From Oleispira antarctica RB-8 (GTDB taxonomy: Bacteria; Pseudomonadota; Gammaproteobacteria; Pseudomonadales; Oceanobacteraceae), in contig FO203512.1 in assembly GCA_000967895.1 (NCBI GenBank), positions 3,533,531 to 3,597,530 on the forward strand: a stretch of 64,000 nt of DNA. Reading direction: 5' to 3'. Below, piece by piece: positions 52,782-61,539 of the stretch. Both the position numbers and the translations under genes were made by a program. Within the stretch, counting starts at the first letter, position 1. Each line of letters starts with the position of its first letter. The notes beneath the pieces were generated by a model, which did not search any database, was not told where the DNA came from, and saw only the letters and a program-made list of their open reading frames with translations.

Positions 52782-53792
52782 TTATTTTAACAGACAGGCT
52801 AATAAATTCTGTTCTATTTTAGCTTTATTTAACGCTTGGCTATGAATTATTTCGATACGACTTTGCTGTAATGTACGCGTTGGCATTTCTGTGAATACTT
52901 TATTGGTTATATTTATAACTCGGGCACCTTTATCAGTAATCAATAAGCCTTTCACACGCTCTACCTCTAGTAACATTAACCACTGAGTCAGGGCAGAATG
53001 ATCGAAGATTTGATCCCCTGCCAATAACCAACCTAAAGAAAAATACCCCATACCTTGATTTTCAAAAGTCTGATGATTCTGCCCCGGTGCCAAGCTGACG
53101 AGCTTTATTCCTTCATCTTCACTTTTAGACAAGTGGCTATGGCTATCGTTATGATGATGGTGCTGATACCCTTTACACTGGCGGCTCTCATCACGCTCTA
53201 AATCCAACCACTCTAGGTCTATCTGACCATTTTCAACCCAACCTAATGCCGTTTTAACAGGCCGAATAGCACTTGCAAATTGGTAGAAGTTGTCTTTATC
53301 TTGCTCATCACAAACATCTGTTTTATTGGCGACTAATACATCGGCTAAATAACATTGATCATTAAATGTTTCATGCTGTTGATAGCGTGGGTCTTTTAAT
53401 TGCCTTGGGTCTACTAAACAAATAGACGCTTTTAATTCGATGCGTTGAAGATAGTCTTTCGTCGTTAACGTTCGGATTAGATTCTTAGGGTGGCCCAAAC
53501 CGGTTGGCTCAATCAAAATTCGATCGGGCTTTTGCTGAGCAATAAGATTGGCAAGGGCCGCCTGAAACGGTATGCCCGATACACAGCATAAGCAACCTCC
53601 CGGAACTTCACTAATAATCATGCCTGATTCAGCCGACAAAATTGCGCCATCGATTCCCACTTCGCCAAATTCATTAACCAATACCGCCCATTTTTCATTG
53701 GCCGGTTTTTGCTTTAATACAGTCAATATCGACGTTGTTTTACCAACGCCTAAAAAGCCCATGATGATATTAATGGTAATTTTCTGTGTCAT
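52782..53792 (-). CDS. CobW/COG0523-type G3E GTPase, putative metallochaperone
   Basis: 336 residues: Walker A GFLGVGKTT, the metal-binding GGCLCC motif, NKTD guanine-recognition motif, and a His-rich linker of about 15 residues (YQHHHHNDSHSH) before the C-terminal CobW domain. G3E GTPases deliver Zn, Co or Ni to target proteins. There is no cobalamin gene nearby, so the metal is not known; the His-rich stretch suggests zinc or nickel. Stands alone between phoB and an ABC transporter. Confidence 0.88.
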   Translation of the reverse strand: MTQKITINIIMGFLGVGKTTSILTVLKQKPANEKWAVLVNEFGEVGIDGAILSAESGMIISEVPGGCLCCVSGIPFQAALANLIAQQKPDRILIEPTGLGHPKNLIRTLTTKDYLQRIELKASICLVDPRQLKDPRYQQHETFNDQCYLADVLVANKTDVCDEQDKDNFYQFASAIRPVKTALGWVENGQIDLEWLDLERDESRQCKGYQHHHHNDSHSHLSKSEDEGIKLVSLAPGQNHQTFENQGMGYFSLGWLLAGDQIFDHSALTQWLMLLEVERVKGLLITDKGARVINITNKVFTEMPTRTLQQSRIEIIHSQALNKAKIEQNLLACLLK

Positions 53793-53812
53793 ACGTTTCT
53801 CATGTTCACGTT

Positions 53813-56311
53813 TTACAGCTTTCTTAAAATAACCAAGGGTGGCTGCTTAATAACTTGAATCAGATTTCGATTAGCCAATATCCCAATCAGCAAAGCCGAA
53901 CCTAAAGGTAGCCAAAACCAGTAGCTTAAATGCCAAGGGTATTCTAATTCGAATAGTTTTTGATATAAAATCCAGCAAATAATTTCAGCGCCTGCCACGG
54001 CGATCAAACCTGCCAATGCGCCCAGCAATAAAAACTCAAACCACTGCATTAGCTGCAACTGTTGTCGTTTAGCACCTAAGGTTCTTAATACAGCACCTTG
54101 CTGGAGCCGATCATCAAGACTCGAGTTTAATGCGGCAATTAATACTAAAATACCCGCTAGCAGTACTAAAATGAGTAGATACTCAACCGCAAGCGTCACC
54201 TGCCCTAATAAACTTTGAATTTGTATTAGTACCTGACTCATATCCAATAAGGTAATACCTGGATAATCACGAATTATTTGGGTTAGTTGATGATTTTTTT
54301 CTTCCGGCACATAAAAACTAGTCAAATAGTTAAGCGGCAACTGATGTACGAGATCGGCAGAAAATAAGACATAAAAATTGGGCTTCATGCTGCCCCAATC
54401 AACCTTCCGAAGACTGCTAATATGAGTAGTGATTTCCTGTCCTGCGACATCAAAAATAAGCTTGTCGCCCACCGTTAGCTGTAGCCGTTGAGCCAAATTC
54501 TCTGCAATGGAGACCTTGGCAATAGAGCTTTCAGAGAACCAAGAGCCGTCGGTAATAACATTTCCTATCGGCAATTCACTACCACCACTCAATACCAAGT
54601 CACGCTGCAGTGCAGGGTCTTTTGAATACACTGCATCATCTTTAACCACCACATCATTTATAACGGTTAATCGTCCTGGCACCATTGGAAATGCTGGGGA
54701 AGTGGTGAAACCTGAGTTCTCTAAGTCTTTCTGATAGCTGTCTATTTGATAGCTTTGAATATTCATAGCAAAAAAGTTCGCACTATTTTCAGGCAAGTTT
54801 TTCTGCCAATCTTGCAATAAATCATTACGTACAATGGCAATAATAAGCATGACCATAAGCGTTAAAGAAAAGGCTAATATTTGAATAGAAGTACGGTAGC
54901 GATCACGGTTAATTTGCTGCCAAGCAAAGCGTAAACTCATTGGCAGTTTGGCTTTGGGTATTAATTTATCAATACCAAACAATAATAATTGCAGCATAAA
55001 CAGCAGTGCTAATAAAATAACAAAGCCGCCCACAATAATAATCAAGGTCATGGTAAGATTTTGACTAAACCAATAATTGAGCAACGCCATCATAGCCAAG
55101 CCTAAACCGTAAATAGCCCAACTGTTCCAAGCCATAGGTTCAAGCTCACGGCGTAATACTCGTAACGGAGATACTCGTCCTAATCGTAATAACGGTGGTA
55201 AAGCAAATCCAATTAAGGTCACTGGCGCCGTTAAGCTGGCAATGAACCACGCAGAATAACCCGCGCTGGGTAGACTTGCATCCGCAGCCCCTTTATTAAA
55301 GGCCGAGGCTAATAATTGCGTTAAAACTTCCTGCCCAACGTAGCCCAGTAGCAAGCCTATAACACTGGTAAAAAGAGCCAAAAACATTAACTGATAAAGG
55401 TACAGGCGCGTCACATAACGGCGGCTCGCACCCAAGGTTCTTAATAGCGCACTGCTATCAAAGTGCTGACGCGCATAATCTTGTGCAGCCATCGCAATCG
55501 CAATACCCGCTAGAATAATTGCCAACATCGCAGCAAGCGATAAATAACTGCGCGCCTTAGATAAAGACGCTGCCAATGCTTGATTATTATCGGTTAACGA
55601 TTCAAAACTTTGATGACTGGCCAATAATGGCGTTAGGCTTTGCTTTAAATTCTCTAATGATAATGCCTCCCCTACAACCAGCATACGCCAGCTTACTCGG
55701 CTGCCTGGCTGCACAAGCTTAGCCGCTTCGACATCTTGTAGATTCATCATCAATCGTGGCGATAGACTGTAAAAATTACCTGCACGATCGCTTTCATTAA
55801 TAACAACGGCCGTTATTTCCAAGGTAATTGCGCCGACTTCGATCACATCGCCTAGCTGAGCATTTAATAGTGCTAATAAACGCGGTTCGAGCCAAACCTT
55901 GCCGATATCAGGACCATGCTGTAAATCGGAATTTTGCTTACTGCCTAATTGTCCTTTTAAGGGATAGCCTTTATCTACCGCTTTCACGGCCGCCAGCGCC
56001 ATTTCATCGCCTAATAAAACAACGCTGGGAAATTCTAATGTCGTCGTTGTTTTAAGACCTAAAGTTTGAGCTTGTTGATACCAATCTTGAGAGATTTTTT
56101 CTCGTGAAAGTAAGCGCAAGTCCGCCCCAAGCAACTCACTGCTTTTATTGAGCATTGCGCTATCAAGGCGTTGGCTAAAGACGCTAATAATGGTGGCTGA
56201 GCTGACCGCAAGAATGAGCGCCAACATAATGACCGTCATTTTTCCTGCACGTATTTCAGCGATTAATAATCGAAAACTTAAGAGATAGAGCTGAATTGAG
56301 TTAACCTTCAC
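53813..56311 (-). CDS. FtsX-like ABC transporter permease, YbbP type
   Basis: 832 residues with an N-terminal membrane segment, large periplasmic parts and FtsX-type membrane domains (ALLRTLGASRRYVTRLYLYQLMFL early and AVLRTLGAKRQQLQLMQWFEFLLLG late) in duplicate. It is the length and domain order of YbbP, which works with YbbA as an ABC unit that acts on lipids or lipoproteins rather than a drug. Its start overlaps the ATPase stop by 4 bp. Confidence 0.88.
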   Translation of the reverse strand: MKVNSIQLYLLSFRLLIAEIRAGKMTVIMLALILAVSSATIISVFSQRLDSAMLNKSSELLGADLRLLSREKISQDWYQQAQTLGLKTTTTLEFPSVVLLGDEMALAAVKAVDKGYPLKGQLGSKQNSDLQHGPDIGKVWLEPRLLALLNAQLGDVIEVGAITLEITAVVINESDRAGNFYSLSPRLMMNLQDVEAAKLVQPGSRVSWRMLVVGEALSLENLKQSLTPLLASHQSFESLTDNNQALAASLSKARSYLSLAAMLAIILAGIAIAMAAQDYARQHFDSSALLRTLGASRRYVTRLYLYQLMFLALFTSVIGLLLGYVGQEVLTQLLASAFNKGAADASLPSAGYSAWFIASLTAPVTLIGFALPPLLRLGRVSPLRVLRRELEPMAWNSWAIYGLGLAMMALLNYWFSQNLTMTLIIIVGGFVILLALLFMLQLLLFGIDKLIPKAKLPMSLRFAWQQINRDRYRTSIQILAFSLTLMVMLIIAIVRNDLLQDWQKNLPENSANFFAMNIQSYQIDSYQKDLENSGFTTSPAFPMVPGRLTVINDVVVKDDAVYSKDPALQRDLVLSGGSELPIGNVITDGSWFSESSIAKVSIAENLAQRLQLTVGDKLIFDVAGQEITTHISSLRKVDWGSMKPNFYVLFSADLVHQLPLNYLTSFYVPEEKNHQLTQIIRDYPGITLLDMSQVLIQIQSLLGQVTLAVEYLLILVLLAGILVLIAALNSSLDDRLQQGAVLRTLGAKRQQLQLMQWFEFLLLGALAGLIAVAGAEIICWILYQKLFELEYPWHLSYWFWLPLGSALLIGILANRNLIQVIKQPPLVILRKL

Positions 56312-57075
56312 ACATCAGCCCCTTGTATTGGTGTTGTTAATTCTTGGTTTGCATCATCATTAATACCATCATTCACAATCTTGCCATCATCAATATGGAT
56401 GCTACGCTGACAGCGTTTAGCCAAGTGCTCATCATGGGTTACAAGGACCAAACTGGTTTGATTCTGTTGATTGAGCTCAAACAACAAATCAATAATGTAT
56501 TTCCCTGTTTTCCGATCTAGGTTCCCTGTCGGCTCATCAGCAAATAAAACCGTTGGTTGGCAGGCAAACGCACGGGCAATCGCTACTCGCTGCTGCTCTC
56601 CTCCAGATAATTGAGTCGGTTGGTGCTGCAAACGATGGCCTAAGCCAACTTTATCTAACCACTTTTGAGCTAATGCTTCGCACTCTTTAAGTGAATATTT
56701 TTGTGTCATTTCTAATGGTAAGCGGACATTTTCTAATGCCGTCAATGCCGGTAACAACTGAAAGTTTTGAAATACAAAACCAACGCCATCGGCACGTACT
56801 GCAGCACGTTGATCTTCATCTAAATTATGCAGTGCTTGACCATTAAGCCAAACTTCACCCGAGGTTGATTGATCTAACCCAGCCATGATTCCCAGCAAGG
56901 TTGATTTGCCGCTGCCTGAAGCCCCAACAATCGCTAGACTTTCACCATGCTTGATCTGAAGATCTAACCCTTGCAGAATGGTCAGTTCATCAGAACCTGT
57001 TTTTACCTGCTTCACGACTTTTTTTAGATCTAATAAAGGAACCTGCTGTTCATGTTCAATATTCGTACTCATCAA
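56308..57075 (-). CDS. ABC transporter ATP-binding protein, YbbA/LolD type
   Basis: 255 residues: Walker A GASGSGKSTLLG, signature LSGGEQQRVAIARAFA, Walker B VLFADEPTGNLD, the LolD/MacB-type group. It drives the YbbP-like permease. In E. coli, ybbA and ybbP adjoin tesA, and the same neighbourhood exists here with tesA divergent. The two divergent coding regions overlap by 24 bp if both longest starts are used. Confidence 0.92.
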   Translation of the reverse strand: MMSTNIEHEQQVPLLDLKKVVKQVKTGSDELTILQGLDLQIKHGESLAIVGASGSGKSTLLGIMAGLDQSTSGEVWLNGQALHNLDEDQRAAVRADGVGFVFQNFQLLPALTALENVRLPLEMTQKYSLKECEALAQKWLDKVGLGHRLQHQPTQLSGGEQQRVAIARAFACQPTVLFADEPTGNLDRKTGKYIIDLLFELNQQNQTSLVLVTHDEHLAKRCQRSIHIDDGKIVNDGINDDANQELTTPIQGADV

Positions 57076-57708
57076 TCGTTTCGCCTTTTCGCTGTCATGC
57101 TGTGCTTATTGCTTGAACTGAGCTTACCTCAAGCCTATGCAGGGGAAAACAGTCCTTTACAACAACAGACAATTCTTATCGTCGGAGACAGCATTAGTGC
57201 GGGGCTTGGCATTGATAAACAACAAGGCTGGGTGGCGCTATTAGAAAATACTCTCTTGCAAGAATACCCTCAATACACCTTAATTAATGCCAGTATTAGT
57301 GGTGAAACCACAAGCGGTGGTGCAAATCGTATGCAAACGATGCTAGAAAAGCATCAACCAAGCATCGTTATTCTAGAACTAGGGGGAAATGATGGGCTAA
57401 GAGGGACGCCGACAAAGCTAATCACTAAAAATCTGACCTATATGATTAATCTCAGTGAAAGCATGGGGGCTAAGACGTTATTACTGGGTATGCGTATTCC
57501 GCCGAATTATGGCCAACGATACAGTGAACTGTTTGCTCAGCAATATACTCAACTTGCGACTGAGCTTAATGTGACATTGCTTCCTTTCTTATTAGAAGGG
57601 GTGGCAGGAGAAAAAGGCATGATGCAGGCCGATGGCATTCACCCAACCGAAGAAGCTCAGCCGATTATGTTAAAGAGTGTCTGGGAAATACTAAAACCCA
57701 TGATGTAA
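57052..57708 (+). CDS. tesA: Acyl-CoA thioesterase I / arylesterase (SGNH hydrolase)
   Basis: 218 residues: signal sequence to about residue 33, block I VGDSISAGLG with the catalytic Ser, block III ELGGNDGLRG and block V DGIHPTEEAQ with the catalytic Asp and His. Periplasmic thioesterase/lysophospholipase of SGNH type. The ATG at 57052 overlaps the ybbA start; the ATG at about 57097 (MLCLLLELSLPQ) would also leave a full signal peptide, so the exact start is uncertain. Confidence 0.93.
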   Translation: MFNIRTHQSFRLFAVMLCLLLELSLPQAYAGENSPLQQQTILIVGDSISAGLGIDKQQGWVALLENTLLQEYPQYTLINASISGETTSGGANRMQTMLEKHQPSIVILELGGNDGLRGTPTKLITKNLTYMINLSESMGAKTLLLGMRIPPNYGQRYSELFAQQYTQLATELNVTLLPFLLEGVAGEKGMMQADGIHPTEEAQPIMLKSVWEILKPMM

Positions 57709-57727
57709 TCTCAAAGCATACCTGAGT

Positions 57728-58786
57728 TTATTCATCGTTGAGTAAACTCAGTGCCGTATCAAGACGCCGCTGCTCATTAATACTGAAGTTATTCTCTTGA
57801 TACACTCTGATCTTTTCTTTCTTATCTTGCTCCGTTAACCCTTCGATAGCGGCTACGGCTTCAACTTCATTCGAGTACTCTACAATACGTTGCTGCCATA
57901 CATTTTGCTTTGCTTCTAAAGCTTCTAAACGATCGGTAGCCTCTAAACCCACCTCTTTAATTCGTAGTTGGCGAACAGCCTCATCACTATCGCCTTGCTG
58001 TCGAGATTGAGCGACTTGTTCTTGTAGATTGCTAGCTATGTATAAATTACTTCTAAAATCTCTGAGCTCTTCAGGTAAGGCATTATCAAGCTTACTCAAC
58101 TGCTCCATTTTTTCTTCTTCACTGGCATCACTGTTATTAATCACTAATTGCTCTAAAGCATAATCATCCACTAATTCATCTAATTGCCAAAATGCATTAA
58201 CAGCTTCCTGTGACAGATTTTGTCGACGCAACCTTTTTTGCCAGTCATGTCTTTGCTGTAAATTTTCAAGATGATCCGTCGGTCCTGATTGTTGAAACTG
58301 ATCTTCATAACTCGCTAATGCTTCTTTATACGCGAGATAATCCGCTAATAACTTTTGTGCCTGCTGTCTCGATGGCATTGGCAATAATGCTATTTTTTGA
58401 TTCATTAGCTGCTGTATTTCAGCTAATGACAGCTCACCGATCGCGGATAAATAAAAATCGATCCAGTGTCGAAGACTTCTATCGATGATCAATTGCCCAT
58501 TTTCATCCGCTTTGATATCACCATCAACTGAAGAAAATTTAAACATTTTTAATTTTAAAATTTCTTCTTCAGAATCAAAAAGTGTTTTATTTTCACTGGT
58601 GCCAGACCTATAAGCAGATTGTTTATTTTTTTCATTAACAGGGGCTAGGACCGTATTTTGAAAGGCATTCGTATCTTTGCTAACCGAACGGCTATTGAAC
58701 TGAATGATAAATAACAGTGCAATAATAAAAATAATAGAGACAAGAAGAAGGTATTTTTTCTTTAGCAACACGGTTAATTTTTCCAT
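57728..58786 (-). CDS. Lipase-specific foldase (chaperone)
   Basis: 352 residues: an N-terminal membrane anchor (about 12-30), then a periplasmic helical domain. The family motif RxxFDYxLSAxGE appears as RHWIDFYLSAIGE. It folds the lipase encoded immediately upstream, which cannot reach its active state alone. It is anchored in the inner membrane facing the periplasm. The gene order lipase then foldase is the usual one. Confidence 0.92.
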   Translation of the reverse strand: MEKLTVLLKKKYLLLVSIIFIIALLFIIQFNSRSVSKDTNAFQNTVLAPVNEKNKQSAYRSGTSENKTLFDSEEEILKLKMFKFSSVDGDIKADENGQLIIDRSLRHWIDFYLSAIGELSLAEIQQLMNQKIALLPMPSRQQAQKLLADYLAYKEALASYEDQFQQSGPTDHLENLQQRHDWQKRLRRQNLSQEAVNAFWQLDELVDDYALEQLVINNSDASEEEKMEQLSKLDNALPEELRDFRSNLYIASNLQEQVAQSRQQGDSDEAVRQLRIKEVGLEATDRLEALEAKQNVWQQRIVEYSNEVEAVAAIEGLTEQDKKEKIRVYQENNFSINEQRRLDTALSLLNDE

Positions 58787-58800
58787 ATTTACATAAAAGT

Positions 58801-58837
58801 TTAGACAGCTTAATGATTAAACAAATAAGCTGTCTAA
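58801..58837 (-). other. Hairpin between the lipase and foldase genes
   Basis: TTAGACAGCTTA and TAAGCTGTCTAA are a perfect 12-bp inverted repeat with a 13-base loop. It lies between lipase stop and foldase start and could stop part of the transcripts, giving more lipase than foldase. Confidence 0.6.
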
Positions 58838-58848
58838 GCTATAACCTC

Positions 58849-59787
58849 TTATAGCCCTGCATTCTTTAAACGGTTTGCGTGGCTGCGAAAAACCGTAAGA
58901 GGGTCGGTAGACCAGAGGTGATGTATACCTAGTAGCATATTAACTTCATCTAGATGGTTCATTTGGAAATCGTCTCGAATAACCATTCCTAAATGACTGC
59001 TACAACTTGATACTAAGCCGTCATTTTTAACGCCAGCAGGAAAGAATAAAGACGTTGTTGTTGTTAACAAATCCAATGGATCAAATACATTGGTCGATGG
59101 CTTAGCACCACTCCAAGAATAATAACGAATGCCGTTATCAACATATGCGCCTTCTCCACAAGCACTAAGAGGTATTCCTCCTGGATGCTGCACATTAAAA
59201 GCAATGCTTTGCTCAGTCGTCATCGACGCTAAAGAAGCCATAATATCTTGATCATGGCCGCCACCGGAAATGACGTCAATAACAACAGCCAATGCATTGC
59301 CCAACGTTTCAATCAAGCCAGCAAATGCGTTTGAGCCATCACTCCATGCAGAAACCGTGTCGGCTACGGGAGTTCCTTTATTAACACCCGCAATAGAAGT
59401 CACAGAAGCCACTAAATCAGGTCTTACCGAAGCCACATAACGTGTCGTTGGACCACCATGACTGTGGCCAATCAGATTAACTTTTTCAGCGCCGCTAATG
59501 GCCAGAATTCTTTCAATTTGAGGAATTAACTGCTCACCACGAACTTCTGGAGAATTCGAATTAGATACCGTCGTAAGATAAACTTCTGCGCCATCTTTGC
59601 GTAAGGTCTCTGGGACTTTATGCCAGTATTTGATGCCCAGAAGACTATCAAATCCATATAAGCCATGGGTCAATACAATAGGGTATTTAGTTTGAGTATA
59701 TGTTGAAGGTTTACTCCACCACCACGCCTGGCTAGACGCAGAGAACAGCATACAGAGAGTGAAAAAAGCTAAGCTAAATCGCTTCAT
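58849..59787 (-). CDS. Secreted triacylglycerol lipase, foldase-dependent (family I)
   Basis: 312 residues: signal peptide cleaved near SSQAWWW; YPIVLTHGLYGFDSLLGIKYW oxyanion region; nucleophile in GHSHGGPTTRY; two Cys (LSACGEG and VSSCSSH) placed for the family's single disulfide; and the Ca/His region NHLDEVNMLLG. It hydrolyses long-chain acylglycerols outside the cell after type II secretion. Pairs with the foldase downstream. Confidence 0.94.
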   Translation of the reverse strand: MKRFSLAFFTLCMLFSASSQAWWWSKPSTYTQTKYPIVLTHGLYGFDSLLGIKYWHKVPETLRKDGAEVYLTTVSNSNSPEVRGEQLIPQIERILAISGAEKVNLIGHSHGGPTTRYVASVRPDLVASVTSIAGVNKGTPVADTVSAWSDGSNAFAGLIETLGNALAVVIDVISGGGHDQDIMASLASMTTEQSIAFNVQHPGGIPLSACGEGAYVDNGIRYYSWSGAKPSTNVFDPLDLLTTTTSLFFPAGVKNDGLVSSCSSHLGMVIRDDFQMNHLDEVNMLLGIHHLWSTDPLTVFRSHANRLKNAGL

Positions 59788-59881
59788 TGTGATTCCTCTT
59801 AAATATTATATTTATTATTGGGTATCACAAACCTAGTTGAACTAATCCTTTTTTACTAGCAACTCTTAGCTTAACGTTACA

Positions 59882-59934
59882 TTTGTACCTATGAATCCAC
59901 GAGTCGGTGGATAAAAAACGACATGAGGTACAAA
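59882..59934. repeat. Nested inverted repeats between lipase and the nitronate monooxygenase gene
   Basis: TTTGTACCT at 59882-59890 and AGGTACAAA at 59926-59934 pair with a 35-base interior that contains a second stem, ATCCAC/GTGGAT around GAGTCG. This can fold into a branched structure at the 3' end of the monooxygenase transcript. Confidence 0.4.
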
Positions 59935-59940
59935 AGAGGG

Positions 59941-60984
59941 TTATTCCGTGTTGTCTAAACGCCTTGCATTCGCTTCATGCACAGCTTTAGCATCTTGGCG
60001 AATAGTATCAAATATTTGCTGGACACTTGGCTGATCATTAATCAAACCTTGGGTTTGTCCAATAAACTGAACGCCTTTTTGATAATCACCATCAACAGTC
60101 GCCGCTTTCAAGCGAGGCACAGCAGCACCAAAGTAAGCCAGTAATTTCACTTTATCCATCATCGCCAGCATACCCAGTAGAATCTTCCAAATAGGCTGTT
60201 TAACAATGGCCGCAGCCTTCATAGCTTCAAAGCAAGCAACGACAAAATTCATGGGTTTTTTAGTGGCTTTTATCGCTTCTGGAGTTCGCATAATACGCGC
60301 GTGAATGCCGTCAAAATTCTTCGAATAGATGGTATCTTGCTCACCTTTCTTAACCACTGCATCCTTCATATTTTGGTGTAACGGACTATCAGAACTGGTT
60401 GCCAGCCGTGAGCCCATCGCCACGCCATCAGCACCTAATGAAAAGGCCGCCATCAATCCTCTTGCGTCGGCAAAACCACCGGTTGCAATAACAGGAATAT
60501 CAACCGCTTGGCTAATTGCGGGCACTAAGACCAATGAGGTTACATCACCACCATGAGCAGCAGCTTCATGGCCAGTAACCATCAAAGCATCTGCACCACT
60601 TGCCTGTGCAGACAGTGCGTGCTTCTCTGTCACAACAGTCGCAATCACTTTGGCACCATATGCATGTGCACGTTCAATCAACTTATCGCCCTTACCTAAA
60701 GAAAAATTAATCACTGGGACTTTTTCTTCAATCGCAATATAGGCATTTTCTTCTGCGCCCGGCATTAATAACGTAACACCAATGCCAAAAGGCTTATCCG
60801 TAAGCTGTCGAATCTTAATGATTGCTTCACGGGTTTCATCAGGGGTTAAAGGCCCACTCGCAAGAATGCCCAAGCCACCGGCATTCGAAACAGCAGCAAC
60901 GAGTTCAGGCGTCGAAATCCAGCTCATGCCAGGTAAGATAATCGGCATTTCAATGCCTAATAGATCAGTGATTGCTGTTTTCAC
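59941..60984 (-). CDS. Nitronate monooxygenase family FMN protein
   Basis: 347 residues of the NPD/FabK-like TIM-barrel group: PIILPGMSWIS at the N-terminus, GHEAAAHGG (FMN/catalytic His), VIATGGFADARGLMAAFSLGADGVAMGSRL and a C-terminal cap with the FIGQTQGLI segment. It could be a nitronate monooxygenase, which detoxifies nitroalkane anions, or an enoyl-ACP reductase-like relative; sequence alone does not separate them here. Stands alone. Confidence 0.8.
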   Translation of the reverse strand: MKTAITDLLGIEMPIILPGMSWISTPELVAAVSNAGGLGILASGPLTPDETREAIIKIRQLTDKPFGIGVTLLMPGAEENAYIAIEEKVPVINFSLGKGDKLIERAHAYGAKVIATVVTEKHALSAQASGADALMVTGHEAAAHGGDVTSLVLVPAISQAVDIPVIATGGFADARGLMAAFSLGADGVAMGSRLATSSDSPLHQNMKDAVVKKGEQDTIYSKNFDGIHARIMRTPEAIKATKKPMNFVVACFEAMKAAAIVKQPIWKILLGMLAMMDKVKLLAYFGAAVPRLKAATVDGDYQKGVQFIGQTQGLINDQPSVQQIFDTIRQDAKAVHEANARRLDNTE

Positions 60985-61097
60985 AATAGCCTCGGAAGCT
61001 GAAAAACCGTCACTTTACCGATAATTAAACTTTTAGGCTAGAAACAAACAATAAATGAAAAGATTGGCTATGAATTTACGGAGGAATTAGGGGTGGA

Positions 61098-61400
61098 CTA
61101 TCGTTTTTGTTGAATGTAGTTGAGAAATAACTGTTGGCGTTGCTGTGGGCTCATGCTGCGTAGTTCTTGCGCATGCTGCTGTCGCTCGATAGAGGGGCGA
61201 GAAGAATCAGACGGTGTCATGGTGCGATAAAACTGTGTCAACGCTCTCTGCTGCTCTGGACGCTGATTATTCCAAGTGATTTTATTAGCGCTGCTCGCGC
61301 TTGAAAACTCGGACAAGTCAGTCACTGGAATCAGGACATTATCCGCCAGTGATGACGATGCTAGAAAAAAATTAACCATTAAGCCTATAAAAATTCGCAT
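61098..61400 (-). CDS. Small exported protein beside the Cpx-like system
   Basis: 100 residues, signal peptide (SSSLADNVLI), then a Gln/Arg-rich helical part with two short similar motifs (RPEQQRALTQFYRTM and MSPQQRQQLFLNYIQ). The helical, LxxxQR-type pattern recalls the DUF3106 and Spy/CpxP-like periplasmic proteins, but the assignment is not secure. Lies 140 bp downstream of the sensor kinase gene on the same strand, so it could be a periplasmic partner. Confidence 0.55.
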   Translation of the reverse strand: MRIFIGLMVNFFLASSSLADNVLIPVTDLSEFSSASSANKITWNNQRPEQQRALTQFYRTMTPSDSSRPSIERQQHAQELRSMSPQQRQQLFLNYIQQKR

Positions 61401-61539
61401 GTATCGTAATTACTCAAATATTAATTCCTAATGCCAATATTAAAAAGCCTAAGGATATAAAAATTGTAAACTTGCATCATCTTACTAACTTTCATTTAAA
61501 TGTCACGTCATCAAATCGTAAATACTAGAAAAGAGTTAG

